42,439 nucleotides of DNA, from positions 1-42,439 of the forward strand of contig CAJOOI010000018.1 in the NCBI GenBank assembly GCA_905236105.1, written 5' to 3'. The notes below the pieces were generated by a model. It was not told the DNA's origin. It made no database searches and saw only the letters and a program-made list of their open reading frames with translations. The stretch comes from an uncultured Acholeplasmatales bacterium. GTDB lineage: Bacteria > Bacillota_I > Bacilli_A > Acholeplasmatales > Anaeroplasmataceae. The position numbers and the translations under genes were made by a program. Positions 34,341-42,439 of this stretch are shown piece after piece (position 1 is the stretch's first letter; each line of letters starts with the position of its first letter).

Positions 34341-36305
34341 TTAAGCAGCTAAATCAACATATTTTTCAATTAATGCTTTAAATAGATTGTATAATTCTTC
34401 TGATAAGCCACCTTCAATTGAAGATGAAGTATTTGTTACTTTAGCTTCAACATCACCAAAAGAACCTGCAACATCTCCTACATAAAAATAGCTTTCTATA
34501 TTTTCATCAGGCATATATAATCTTACAATTGTATTTGCATCAAGAGTAAAATCACATTCTTCAGTTGATAATGCTTCAATTTCATAAGTTTCATTTGTGC
34601 TATTTTCTTTTATTATATCAAGCATTAAAGTTTTTTCAGAATTATTAACTACACGTGTCTTTAATTCTTTTGAAGGATCAAAAGTTGCACCACTTGCAAC
34701 ATTTACTTCTTGTTCATCTTCTAGATAATATGCTTTGAAAGTTACTTGTTGTAATATTTCTGCATCAGTAATCTTGTTTTCAAGTTTAACAGAATATTTA
34801 CCTTCTTCTGTATTTGCAAATTCATCTGTATAAACAGTCGTACTATCTAATTTAGCATTGATGTAGAAAGGTAAGTCAGCTTTAAATATTGCATAGCAAT
34901 TATCTATTTTGTCAATTTGACCTTGGATTTTTCCAATGAAGCCACCTAAATATGAGAAGAAATGTCTAGTTTTGCTAGAAGTTGTTGTTGTACCTTTTGT
35001 CATTTTAACATTTTGATAATCTACTTCTGGTTCAGTTCCATCTTCATTAAGTTTATATTCGCCTGCATAAATCTTGATTTCTGATGCTGCAACACATTTA
35101 GTTATATTGCTACCATTTGATATGTTGTTTGTACCAATAAAGCCACCAACATATAAGTCAAATTCATCTGTTGCTGATGAATTTTTATATTTAGAAACAA
35201 TAATATTTGCATCTGCATATGATTCTGTTACTAAACCACGAGCATTACAGTTGCCAATAAAGCCACCAATTGCAAGCCATCCAACTTGAGCATAGTTTGT
35301 TGCAGCCTCAATTGAACCTTCAGCACCACAATTTTTAACAGAGATTCCATCTTTTAATGCATTATCTTTTAAGCAACCTGCAAATAGGCCGATTGATAAT
35401 TTTAATCTAGCTTGTGTAGATGTTATTTTGGCATTTGTTACTTTTGTATTTTCGATTGTATCATTTACACCTAAGCCGATTACACCACCAAAATAGCTTT
35501 CAGCTGATGATAATGCGCTATATTTGAAATCTATGTTATCAACTGTACAATCTGTTATTAAAGTTCTTTCAGCATAACCAACAATGGCACCACATTTTGT
35601 ATTTCCTTTGCTAGATGAAGAAAAATTAGCGGTAACATCACTTACATTTAAATTTTTGATAGTTGCAGATAAAGCATATTCAAATAAACCTGTATATTCT
35701 GAGTTAGGTACTGCATAGTTTTTAATTGTATGTCCTTTACCATCAAATGTACCACTGAATTTAGTTGTTGCATTGAATCTTGTAGATAAAGTTTCACCAG
35801 CAAAATCTAAGTCGTTATCTAAAACATAATAGCTTGTTGGGTCATTAACCATTTTTTCAAAATCATCAACAGTTGTGATATGTATAGCATTATCTTCAGT
35901 TTGACTATTTGAATTTGTTGTTACATCATGATGTGTGATTTCTGTATCATTTCCATTGAATGTAACAAATAATTTGAAACGATATTTTGTAGAAGCTGTA
36001 AGTCCACTAAATGTTTTAGTTGCTGAATAAGTTGATGTATCAACATCTAATTTTTCCATTAGCTTATAAGTTTCATTCCCATCTTCAACTTCGTATTGTT
36101 TAAAGTATGTTGATGCTGCACCAGTTGTTAGGTTATCATTTTTGTCAAATCTAACAGAAAGTGTTACAGTTTTACTTGTTACACTTGAAGTTGTTATTTG
36201 GACATTGCTTTCAGTAATACCGCTTTGGTTAGAATTACATGAAACAAAAGTAAACACTCCTATAAATGCTAGCGCAACAAGTGCGATTATTTTTTTAAAT
36301 TTCAT
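34341..36305 (-). CDS. Surface lipoprotein with fibronectin-like domain and GLUG-type repeats
   Basis: This 654-residue protein has a lipoprotein signal ending FVSC with acylated Cys23. Residues about 30-130 look like a fibronectin type III domain (TSKTVTLSVRFD ... LTASTKYRFKLFV). From about 140 to 470 there is a repeat region whose units have the core GGFIG or GAIVG followed by an I-x-N/D-C motif, for example CGAIVGYAERTLITDCTV, YFGGVIGLGVNDTIENTKV, AIGGFIGNCNARGLVTESYA and YLGGFIGKIQGQIDKIDNCYA. This is the GLUG/right-handed beta-helix pattern of surface adhesin-like proteins. The C-terminus is unlike anything I recognise. The ligand is unknown. Confidence 0.82.
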   Translation of the reverse strand: MKFKKIIALVALAFIGVFTFVSCNSNQSGITESNVQITTSSVTSKTVTLSVRFDKNDNLTTGAASTYFKQYEVEDGNETYKLMEKLDVDTSTYSATKTFSGLTASTKYRFKLFVTFNGNDTEITHHDVTTNSNSQTEDNAIHITTVDDFEKMVNDPTSYYVLDNDLDFAGETLSTRFNATTKFSGTFDGKGHTIKNYAVPNSEYTGLFEYALSATIKNLNVSDVTANFSSSSKGNTKCGAIVGYAERTLITDCTVDNIDFKYSALSSAESYFGGVIGLGVNDTIENTKVTNAKITSTQARLKLSIGLFAGCLKDNALKDGISVKNCGAEGSIEAATNYAQVGWLAIGGFIGNCNARGLVTESYADANIIVSKYKNSSATDEFDLYVGGFIGTNNISNGSNITKCVAASEIKIYAGEYKLNEDGTEPEVDYQNVKMTKGTTTTSSKTRHFFSYLGGFIGKIQGQIDKIDNCYAIFKADLPFYINAKLDSTTVYTDEFANTEEGKYSVKLENKITDAEILQQVTFKAYYLEDEQEVNVASGATFDPSKELKTRVVNNSEKTLMLDIIKENSTNETYEIEALSTEECDFTLDANTIVRLYMPDENIESYFYVGDVAGSFGDVEAKVTNTSSSIEGGLSEELYNLFKALIEKYVDLAA

Positions 36306-36333
36306 AAAACACCTCGTAAATCTATATTAATTT

Positions 36334-36350
36334 ATGAATTATAAATTCAT
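36334..36350 (-). promoter_or_regulatory. 17-bp palindrome in lipoprotein leader
   Basis: ATGAATT-ata-AATTCAT is a perfect inverted repeat between the predicted transcription start and the ribosome site of the lipoprotein gene. It may be an operator or a small hairpin. High AT content makes chance occurrence possible. Confidence 0.4.
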
Positions 36351-36362
36351 ATGCTATTGCAA

Positions 36363-36391
36363 ATTATACATTAAACAAAGTTTAAAAACAA
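36363..36391 (-). promoter_or_regulatory. Promoter of lipoprotein-cysS-mrnC-ATPase run
   Basis: On the minus strand, -35 TTGTTT (36386-36391) and perfect -10 TATAAT (36363-36368) are 17 bases apart, about 60 bases before the lipoprotein ATG. Confidence 0.6.
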
Positions 36392-36471
36392 TAAAAATTT
36401 GTTAATTTTTAGAGAATAAATTTATAAAAAAAATAATTGAATTTGTAAAACACTTACATAATTTAAAACAT

Positions 36472-36501
36472 TTGACAAAGTCCATTATGTAGTTATATAA
36501 T
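36472..36501 (+). promoter_or_regulatory. Promoter of activase/dehydratase operon
   Basis: The -35 is a perfect TTGACA (36472-36477). The -10 is TATAAT at 36496-36501 (18-base spacer), or TATATA two bases earlier (16-base spacer). AAGGAG at 36529-36534 serves the ATG at 36545. The 90 bases between this and the divergent promoter are AT-rich, and I see nothing else in them. Confidence 0.78.
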
Positions 36502-36544
36502 AACTAAAGCATTTTTAAAATCTTATTTAAGGAGTTTGTAGTAT

Positions 36545-39460
36545 ATGCTTAGAGTAGGTTTAGATATTGGTTCAACAACAATAAAATGTGTTGTCATAGA
36601 TGATAAAAATAATATACTTTTTAGTGATTATCGTAGACACTATTCTCACATTAAAGACAATATAATCAAGACTTTAACTGAGATAAAAGAAAAGAAAATA
36701 ATAACTGATAAAATAATGCTAAGTATGTCTGGTTCAGCAGGAATGGGTCTTGCTGATGGATGTCATATTCCATTTGTGCAAGAAGTTTATGCAACACGTA
36801 TTGCTGCAAATATTTTAATACCTGGAACTGACTGCATTATTGAACTTGGTGGAGAAGATGCTAAAATTCTATTTTTAACAGATGGAATGGAAGTTAGAAT
36901 GAATGGTACTTGTGCTGGTGGTACAGGTGCATTTATTGATCAAATGGCAACATTACTTAATGTTGATATTACAGAAATTAATGGTCTTGCAAGAGAACAC
37001 CAAAAATTATATTCTATCGCTTCACGATGCGGTGTTTTTGCTAAGAGTGATATACAGCCTTTACTTAATCAGGGTGCATCAAAATCTGATATAGCTGCTT
37101 CAATATTTTATGCTGTAGTTAATCAGACAATTGGTGGACTTGCACAAGGTAGAGAAATAACTGGGAAAGTTGCATATTTAGGTGGGCCATTAACATTTTT
37201 ATCTGAATTAAAAAAAGCATTTGATAAAGTGTTAAATACTGAGGGACTTTGTCCAGATAATTCACTATATTTTGTTGCCTTAGGTGCAGCATTTGCTTCA
37301 AAAGAAGAATTAAGTGTTGATGAAATAATCAAAAATCTTAATGAATTTTCCAATAAATCTACTTATGCATTTAATAACCCTTTATTTAAAGATGAAAACG
37401 AATTAAAAGAATTTGATTTAAGACATAAAAAAGATACAGTTGAAACATTACCTCTAGAAGGATATGAAGGAAATTTATATTTGGGTATAGATAGTGGTTC
37501 TACTACTTTAAAATTTGTTTTAATTGATGAAGATTTAAATATAAGATTTCAAAGTTATAATCCGAATAAAGGAAATCCAGTTTCAGTTATAAAATCTATT
37601 TTTACTGATATTTATGAAAAATATCCAAATATCAGAATTAAGGCTTCTGCTTCTACTGGCTACGGTGAAGAATTAGTAAAAAATGGTTTTAAGCTTGATG
37701 GTGGTATTGTTGAGACTATGGCGCATTATATGGCTGCCCAACATTTTAAACCAGATGTTGATTTTATAATCGATATTGGTGGTCAAGATATTAAATGCTT
37801 TAAAATAGAAAATAATGCAATATCAAATATTTTCTTAAATGAAGCTTGTTCTTCTGGTTGTGGTTCTTTTTTACAAACATTTGCAAACGCACTTGGCTAT
37901 GACATAAAAGATTTTGCTAATTTAGGTTTGATGGCAAAAAAACCAGTAGATTTAGGCTCTAGATGCACTGTATTTATGAATTCGAGTGTTAAACAAGCTC
38001 AAAAAGATGGTGCTACTATTGATAATATTTCTGCAGGTTTATCTATATCTGTAGTTAAAAATGCATTATATAAAGTTATTAGATGTACATCAAAAGATCA
38101 ACTTGGAAAACATATTGTAGTTCAAGGTGGTACTTTCTTAAATAAAGCTGTATTGAGAGCTTTTGAAAGAGAGCTTGGAATTGATGTTGTTTGTCCTAAT
38201 ATAGCAGGATTGATGGGAGCATATGGTGCAGCTTTATATGCAAAAAGCTTAAATATAGAAAAAACAAATACATTAACAAAAGAAGAAATATTAAATTTTG
38301 AACATATTGTTAAAAATATAGAATGTCAGGGCTGTAATAACCATTGCTTATTAAATATAAATACTTTTAAGAATAATCCTAATAAATTTATAAGTGGTAA
38401 CAAATGTGAAAAACCATTAGGTATTAAAGCAACTAAAAAAGGTGAGAATTTATATGAATTCACAAGAAAATTACTTACAAGTTATAAATCAACTGGAGGT
38501 AAGCGTGGAAGAATAGCTATACCTTTAGTGCTAAATATATATGAATTACTTCCATTTTGGACAACGTTCTTTTCTTCATTAGGCTTCGAAGTTGTAAATA
38601 GTGGCTTTTCAAGTGATAAAATATATTCACAAGGACAAAATACAATTCCATCTGATACTGCATGTTATCCAGCAAAGCTTGTTCATGGACACATAGCTAA
38701 GCTTATTGATGAAGGTGAAAAAATCATATTTTATCCATGTATGAGCTATAATATTGATGAAAATATGGGTGATAATCATTACAATTGTCCAATTGTTGCA
38801 TATTATCCTGAAAATATATTAAATAATGTTGGTAAAATAAAAGATGTGACTTTCATTTCTGACTTTTTGGCAATTGATGATAAAAAGATGTTTAATATAA
38901 AAATTAAAGCTATCTTAGATAAATATTTTAAAGATAAAAAAATAAAAGCTAAAGAAATAGAAAATGCATCAAGACTTGCTTTTGAGGCATATGATGATTA
39001 TTTAAGTCAAATAAGGAATAAAGGCTTAGAATATATTGAAAATGCTAGAAAAGAAAAAAGACAAATTATTGTTCTTGCAGGTCGTCCATATCATCAAGAC
39101 CCACAAATTAATCATGGTATTGATAAATTAATTTGTGATATGGGAGCTACAGTAGTTACTGAAGAATCTATTTCACATCTTAATGAAAAATTCCCTGTTA
39201 AAGTATTAAATCAATGGACTTATCATTCAAGATTATATTCTGCTGCAAAATATTGTACACATGAAGATGATATGAATTTAGTTCAATTAGTATCATTTGG
39301 TTGTGGACTTGATGCAGTAACAACAGATGAATGTAAACTTATATTAGAATCAAAAGGAAAAATATATACGCAAATTAAGATAGATGAAATTACAAATTTA
39401 GGCGCAGTTAAAATTAGACTTAGAAGTTTATTTGCTGCATTGGAGCGAGGTAAAAAATAA
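36545..39460 (+). CDS. Double BadF/BcrA-type acyl-CoA dehydratase activase with DUF2229 domain
   Basis: This 971-residue protein has two ASKHA ATPase domains in tandem. The first (from residue 2, VGLDIGSTTIKCVVID) has ELGGEDAKIL and the [4Fe-4S] cysteines Cys123 (NGTCAGGTGAF) and Cys162 (ASRCGVFAKSD). The second (from 311, LYLGIDSGSTTLKFVLID) has DIGGQDIKCF, Cys435/Cys439 (NEACSSGCGSF) and Cys474 (GSRCTVFMNSS). A DUF2229-type region with a cysteine cluster (CQGCNNHCLL) follows. Known relatives use ATP to inject an electron into 2-hydroxyacyl-CoA dehydratases. In many Firmicutes this is one polypeptide of about 1,400 residues together with the next gene's product; here it is split. The substrate of this widespread large type is not known to me. 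Confidence 0.9.
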   Translation: MLRVGLDIGSTTIKCVVIDDKNNILFSDYRRHYSHIKDNIIKTLTEIKEKKIITDKIMLSMSGSAGMGLADGCHIPFVQEVYATRIAANILIPGTDCIIELGGEDAKILFLTDGMEVRMNGTCAGGTGAFIDQMATLLNVDITEINGLAREHQKLYSIASRCGVFAKSDIQPLLNQGASKSDIAASIFYAVVNQTIGGLAQGREITGKVAYLGGPLTFLSELKKAFDKVLNTEGLCPDNSLYFVALGAAFASKEELSVDEIIKNLNEFSNKSTYAFNNPLFKDENELKEFDLRHKKDTVETLPLEGYEGNLYLGIDSGSTTLKFVLIDEDLNIRFQSYNPNKGNPVSVIKSIFTDIYEKYPNIRIKASASTGYGEELVKNGFKLDGGIVETMAHYMAAQHFKPDVDFIIDIGGQDIKCFKIENNAISNIFLNEACSSGCGSFLQTFANALGYDIKDFANLGLMAKKPVDLGSRCTVFMNSSVKQAQKDGATIDNISAGLSISVVKNALYKVIRCTSKDQLGKHIVVQGGTFLNKAVLRAFERELGIDVVCPNIAGLMGAYGAALYAKSLNIEKTNTLTKEEILNFEHIVKNIECQGCNNHCLLNINTFKNNPNKFISGNKCEKPLGIKATKKGENLYEFTRKLLTSYKSTGGKRGRIAIPLVLNIYELLPFWTTFFSSLGFEVVNSGFSSDKIYSQGQNTIPSDTACYPAKLVHGHIAKLIDEGEKIIFYPCMSYNIDENMGDNHYNCPIVAYYPENILNNVGKIKDVTFISDFLAIDDKKMFNIKIKAILDKYFKDKKIKAKEIENASRLAFEAYDDYLSQIRNKGLEYIENARKEKRQIIVLAGRPYHQDPQINHGIDKLICDMGATVVTEESISHLNEKFPVKVLNQWTYHSRLYSAAKYCTHEDDMNLVQLVSFGCGLDAVTTDECKLILESKGKIYTQIKIDEITNLGAVKIRLRSLFAALERGKK

Positions 39461-40740
39461 TGGATCAATTAACAGAAGATTACCAATACCCTAAATTTAA
39501 TAAATCAATGATAAAAACTCACACTATTTTGATACCTTCAATGCTTGATATTCATATGGCATTATTTGAAAGTGTATTAACACAATGTGGCTATAAAGTT
39601 GAAGTAATGCAAAACCAAGGTCATGAAGTTGTTGAAGAAGGTTTAAAATATGTTCATAATGATACATGCTATCCTGCATTATTAGTTATTGGACAATTTA
39701 TTGACAATTTAAATCACAGAAATGATTTAGATAGAGTTGTACTTTTAATAACTCAAACAGGTGGAGGTTGTCGTGCATCAAATTATATCCATCTTCTTAG
39801 AAAAGCACTTGTAAAGGCTGGATATGGTTATATTCCAGTTGTATCTTTAAATGCTAATAGATTAGAAAAAGATAGTGGGTTTGAATTCAGCTTTAAAACA
39901 ATAAAAAAAGTAGTATCTGCAGTAACATATGGAGATACTTTAATGTATTTATATAATAAGACACGCTCTTATGTAAAAGTGCCTGGTGAAGCCAAAAAAT
40001 TAGTTGATGACTGGGTTAAAAAAATAAGTGATCAATTTGATTCTGGCAAAGGTACAAGCTATAAAGACATGAGAAAAAATATAAATCAAATTGCCCAAGA
40101 TTTTGATAATTTAGATTTGGATTTATCTCATGCAAAACCTAAAGTTGGTATTGTTGGCGAAATATATATTAAGTATGCTTCTTTAGGAAATAATCACTTA
40201 GAAGATTTTTTAGTAAGTCAAGGGGCTGAAGTAATGGTTCCTGGACTTTATGGATTTGCTTTATATTCGATTTATAATGGTATATATGATTATGAAATAT
40301 ATGGAAGAGGTAAATTAAAAGCATTCCTTTCTAAACTTCTTTTGAAATATTTAAAAAGAAGAGAAAAATTAATGATTAATGGTATTTCTAAAACAAAAAT
40401 AACACCAATGAAATATTTTAGTCATACAAAAGATTTATCTGAAGGTGTTTTAGACCATGGAACAAAGATGGGTGAAGGTTGGCTATTAACTGCTGAAATG
40501 ATGGAACTTGTAGAAATAGGGTACAGTAATATCGTTTGTGCACAACCTTTTGGTTGTCTTCCTAATCATATTTGTGGCAAGGGCGTAATGAAGAAAATAA
40601 AAATGCTACATCCAAGTGCTAATATAGTAGCAATTGATTATGACCCAAGTGCAACTAAAGTAAATCAAGATAATAGAATAAAATTGATGCTTTCAATTGC
40701 AAGAGAGTCCATTAAGGACGATGAGGAGGCGACTCTTTAA
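39460..40740 (+). CDS. 2-hydroxyacyl-CoA dehydratase-family protein (HgdB-like half)
   Basis: This 426-residue protein matches the C-terminal part of the large activase-dehydratase polypeptides. Conserved segments include YVHNDTCYPALLVIGQFID, TQTGGGCRASNY, VGIVGEIYIKYASLGNNHLEDFL, and the late cysteine-rich CAQPFGCLPNHICGKGVMKK. The cysteines are the likely iron-sulfur ligands. It starts by TAATG overlap with the activase gene, with GAGCGAGG upstream, and ends by TAATG overlap with the Crp/Fnr gene. Ketyl-radical dehydration is the family mechanism, but no substrate has been assigned for this branch to my knowledge. Confidence 0.87.
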   Translation: MDQLTEDYQYPKFNKSMIKTHTILIPSMLDIHMALFESVLTQCGYKVEVMQNQGHEVVEEGLKYVHNDTCYPALLVIGQFIDNLNHRNDLDRVVLLITQTGGGCRASNYIHLLRKALVKAGYGYIPVVSLNANRLEKDSGFEFSFKTIKKVVSAVTYGDTLMYLYNKTRSYVKVPGEAKKLVDDWVKKISDQFDSGKGTSYKDMRKNINQIAQDFDNLDLDLSHAKPKVGIVGEIYIKYASLGNNHLEDFLVSQGAEVMVPGLYGFALYSIYNGIYDYEIYGRGKLKAFLSKLLLKYLKRREKLMINGISKTKITPMKYFSHTKDLSEGVLDHGTKMGEGWLLTAEMMELVEIGYSNIVCAQPFGCLPNHICGKGVMKKIKMLHPSANIVAIDYDPSATKVNQDNRIKLMLSIARESIKDDEEATL

Positions 40741-41384
40741 TGACCATTTTTGATGATCTTAATAAGGAAAAATTAGCTGAGGTTTTTGCACATATAAGAC
40801 TAAGACAACGTACAATGTTATCTGATAGTATACTTGTAAGACAAAATGATTCTTGTGAAAAAATTTTTTATGTAATAAATGGGACAATTGAGGCTTATAA
40901 AAAAATAGGCGATAAAGAAATTTTTGTTAAAGGAATTACTACTGGTGAATACATTGGTATTAATTTGATTTTTTCATCAAATCCGCTTTATAGAGCCACA
41001 TTTAAAGCAAAAGATAAAGTAAGTGTTGAAGAAATTAACAAAGAAGATTTAATAAAAGTTTTACAATATGATGAGCGAATCTTAAAAAAATTTTTAAACA
41101 TATTAACTGACTTAGCAATTGAACAAAACGACTCAATGAAAATTAAAACAATGAAAACAATTAGAACAAAATTGTGCTATTTCTTATATGAAGAATATAA
41201 AAAAAATAATTCATTAGAATTTGAACTCAATTATTCAAAAACTGATTTGGCTCGTTTATTAAATGTTGAAAGACCATCTGTCGGGTATGAAATAAAAAAA
41301 CTTGTTGATGATAAAATAATTGAAAATAAAAATAAGCATTATAAAATAATTTCATTAACTGACTTAATGAACAATTTAAAATAA
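40740..41384 (+). CDS. Crp/Fnr-family transcriptional regulator
   Basis: This 214-residue protein has an N-terminal cyclic-nucleotide-binding-type beta-barrel (about residues 15-120, with KIFYVINGTIEAYKKIGDKEI) and a C-terminal winged helix (about 150-214) with the recognition region KTDLARLLNVERPSVGYEIKKLVDD. Only two cysteines are present, so it is not an FNR-type [4Fe-4S] sensor by the classical pattern. GAGGAGG precedes the ATG, which overlaps the upstream stop as TAATG, so regulator and enzyme are made together. Control of this operon or of a fermentation switch is likely but inferred. Confidence 0.9.
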   Translation: MTIFDDLNKEKLAEVFAHIRLRQRTMLSDSILVRQNDSCEKIFYVINGTIEAYKKIGDKEIFVKGITTGEYIGINLIFSSNPLYRATFKAKDKVSVEEINKEDLIKVLQYDERILKKFLNILTDLAIEQNDSMKIKTMKTIRTKLCYFLYEEYKKNNSLEFELNYSKTDLARLLNVERPSVGYEIKKLVDDKIIENKNKHYKIISLTDLMNNLK

Positions 41385-41424
41385 TTTAGGAAATATGCTG
41401 AAAAATTCACACGAAAAATATTTC

Positions 41425-41453
41425 TTGACTATTATTTCATAATAGTGTAGAAT
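41425..41453 (+). promoter_or_regulatory. rplM-rpsI promoter
   Basis: The -35 TTGACT (41425-41430) and -10 TAGAAT (41448-41453) are separated by exactly 17 bases, about 65 bases before rplM. Confidence 0.78.
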
Positions 41454-41459
41454 ATCAAT

Positions 41460-41524
41460 CGGTACATTTTTAAGCAATTATCCACAGCCCTAAATTAATT
41501 TTATTAAATTTAGGAGGACAAAAA
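41460..41524 (+). promoter_or_regulatory. rplM 5' leader with hairpin reaching the ribosome site
   Basis: An 8-bp hairpin CCTAAATT/AATTTAGG (41489-41496 with 41507-41514) includes the first AGG of the AGGAGG ribosome site at 41512-41517. Known L13 leaders stand at this position in Firmicutes. I cannot confirm the consensus by eye, so autoregulation by L13 is an inference. Confidence 0.5.
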
Positions 41525-41959
41525 ATGAAGACATTCATGGCAAATAATCAAACTGTAACTCATGATTGGTATGTAGTTGATGCAAAAGGTTTAACTTTAG
41601 GTAGACTTTCTACTCAAGTAGCTAGTTTATTAAGAGGTAAACATAAACCAACTTATACTCCTCATGTTAATTGTGGTGATAACGTAATTGTTATCAATGC
41701 AGACAAAGTTAAATTAACTGGTAACAAGTGGGAAGACAAATTGTATCGTAGACACTCTGAATATTCTGGTGGTTTAAAAACTGTAAATGCTGAAACATTA
41801 ATGGCTAACCAACCTACAAAAATGGTAGAACATGCTGTATATGGCATGCTTCCTCATACTAAACTTGGTAACCAAATGAGAAAGCAATTATATGTTTATG
41901 CTGGTGAAAATCATCCTCATCAAGCACAGCAACCAAAAGAATTTAAGGTAGTAGAATAG
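41525..41959 (+). CDS. rplM: 50S ribosomal protein L13
   Basis: This 144-residue L13 begins [54 protein letters not shown], with the family signature [31 protein letters not shown] near the end. It is an early-assembly protein of the large subunit. It is followed 10 bases later by rpsI in the conserved rplM-rpsI pair, under the promoter at 41425-41453. Confidence 0.98.
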   Translation: MKTFMANNQTVTHDWYVVDAKGLTLGRLSTQVASLLRGKHKPTYTPHVNCGDNVIVINADKVKLTGNKWEDKLYRRHSEYSGGLKTVNAETLMANQPTKMVEHAVYGMLPHTKLGNQMRKQLYVYAGENHPHQAQQPKEFKVVE

Positions 41960-41969
41960 GAGAAAGAAT

Positions 41970-42371
41970 ATGGCTAAAAAACAATTAGTTCAATATTTAG
42001 GAACAGGTCGTCGTAAAAGTTCAGTTGCTCGTGTTTATTTAAGACCAGGCAAAGGTAAAATTACAATTAACGATCGTGAATTTGAAGATTATATTCCTTC
42101 TGCAGCAGTTCGTCTTGATGTATTACAACCACTTGAATTAACAGAAAATGTTGATAACTTTGATGTTTTAGTTAATGTATATGGCGGTGGAATCACTGGT
42201 CAAGCAGGCGCTATTCGTCTTGGTATCACTCGTGCATTAATGGAAGTAAACCCAGATTATAGAAAAACTTTAAAAGTTGCAGGATTAGTTACACGTGATC
42301 CACGTGCTAAAGAACGTAAAAAATATGGTCTTAAGAAAGCACGTAGAGCTCCACAATTCTCTAAGCGTTAA
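41970..42371 (+). CDS. rpsI: 30S ribosomal protein S9
   Basis: This 133-residue S9 has the signatures [26 protein letters not shown] and [21 protein letters not shown], and the invariant basic C-terminus ending RRAPQFSKR, which reaches the ribosomal P-site tRNA. TAGGAG lies just before the ATG. It is the last gene of the window and is followed by a terminator. Confidence 0.98.
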   Translation: MAKKQLVQYLGTGRRKSSVARVYLRPGKGKITINDREFEDYIPSAAVRLDVLQPLELTENVDNFDVLVNVYGGGITGQAGAIRLGITRALMEVNPDYRKTLKVAGLVTRDPRAKERKKYGLKKARRAPQFSKR

Positions 42372-42404
42372 TTGTTTGATTATTATAATTGCAAAGAAAT
42401 ATGG

Positions 42405-42436
42405 AAAGCAGGACTTCTCACCCTGCTTTTTATTTT
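42405..42436 (+). terminator. Intrinsic terminator after rpsI
   Basis: The 8-bp stem AAAGCAGG/CCTGCTTT (42405-42412 with 42422-42429) with a 9-base loop is followed by TTATTTT. It closes the rplM-rpsI operon. Confidence 0.85.
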
Positions 42437-42439
42437 GCT

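Noticed and set aside
36306-36544. Hidden small gene in the AT-rich divergent intergenic region
   Set aside because: No frame with a ribosome site is visible; the region is explained by two divergent promoters, a palindrome and leaders.
39440-39470. Possible frameshift between the activase and dehydratase genes, which are one protein in other species
   Set aside because: There is a separate ribosome site (GAGCGAGG), a proper ATG in a TAATG overlap, and no continuing similarity past the first stop. A natural gene split is the simpler reading.
1-42439. CRISPR arrays, insertion sequences, prophage or attachment sites
   Set aside because: No regularly spaced direct repeats, transposase, integrase or phage structural genes were seen on either strand. 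tRNA-Thr is intact, with no duplicated 3' end nearby.

Overview
The window is a stretch of chromosome from an AT-rich, low-GC Gram-positive-type bacterium. Several features point to the Firmicutes/Bacilli side, near the Erysipelotrichia/Acholeplasma-like uncultured gut lineages: the rpsB-tsf-pyrH-frr-cdsA-dxr-rseP gene order, strong AGGAGG ribosome binding sites, a CIRCE heat-shock operator, Mini-ribonuclease 3 and many lipoproteins. TGA is used as a stop (for example at 2117-2119 and 6733-6735), so this is the standard bacterial code and not the Mycoplasma code. The lineage is an inference; no 16S rRNA gene is present. Nothing looks like a phage, an insertion sequence or a CRISPR array.

Layout. 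(1) 1-6735, plus strand: a carbohydrate ABC importer operon (5'-truncated MalK-like ATPase, RDD-family membrane protein, lipoprotein solute-binding protein, MalF- and MalG-like permeases) followed by a HAD-family hydrolase and a strong bidirectional terminator. (2) 6862-16139, minus strand: a long, tightly packed run cdsA-dxr-rseP-GH43-rlmD-GT4 glycosyltransferase-TIGR04076 protein-diguanylate cyclase. Lipid and isoprenoid housekeeping genes are here joined to accessory genes. (3) 16244-19377, minus: rpsB-tsf-pyrH-frr with its own promoter and terminators. (4) 19617-20400, minus: two small heat-shock proteins under a promoter overlapped by one good CIRCE operator, with a second degenerate CIRCE-like repeat just downstream. 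(5) 20568-26314, minus: rlmI plus an anaerobic glycerol/glycerol-3-phosphate module (flavin dehydrogenase with a [2Fe-2S] domain, FAD/NAD oxidoreductase, DUF1667 protein, glycerol kinase). (6) 26426-28551, minus: small membrane proteins, a ZIP metal transporter coupled to an HMA metal-binding protein behind a dyad-rich promoter, and tRNA-Thr(CGT). (7) 28597-36305, minus: a surface lipoprotein with GLUG-type repeats, cysS, mrnC and a very large P-type ATPase with an unusual extracytoplasmic domain. (8) 36545-42371, plus: a two-gene 2-hydroxyacyl-CoA-dehydratase/activase system translationally coupled to a Crp/Fnr regulator, then rplM-rpsI with a leader and terminator.

Metabolic reading: an anaerobic fermenter that imports oligosaccharides, has one GH43 glycosidase in view, oxidises glycerol through glycerol-3-phosphate, makes isoprenoids by the MEP pathway, and carries an oxygen-sensitive radical-type activase/dehydratase pair. 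The least ordinary items are the P-type ATPase with about 440 extracytoplasmic residues inserted before its last membrane helix, the MalK-type ATPase with about 250 extra C-terminal residues containing repeated TOBE-like segments, the dyads at the HMA-ZIP promoter, and the dual CIRCE arrangement. There is no gene-free stretch longer than 300 bases; the largest gaps (19378-19616 and 36306-36544) are regulatory and are annotated below.
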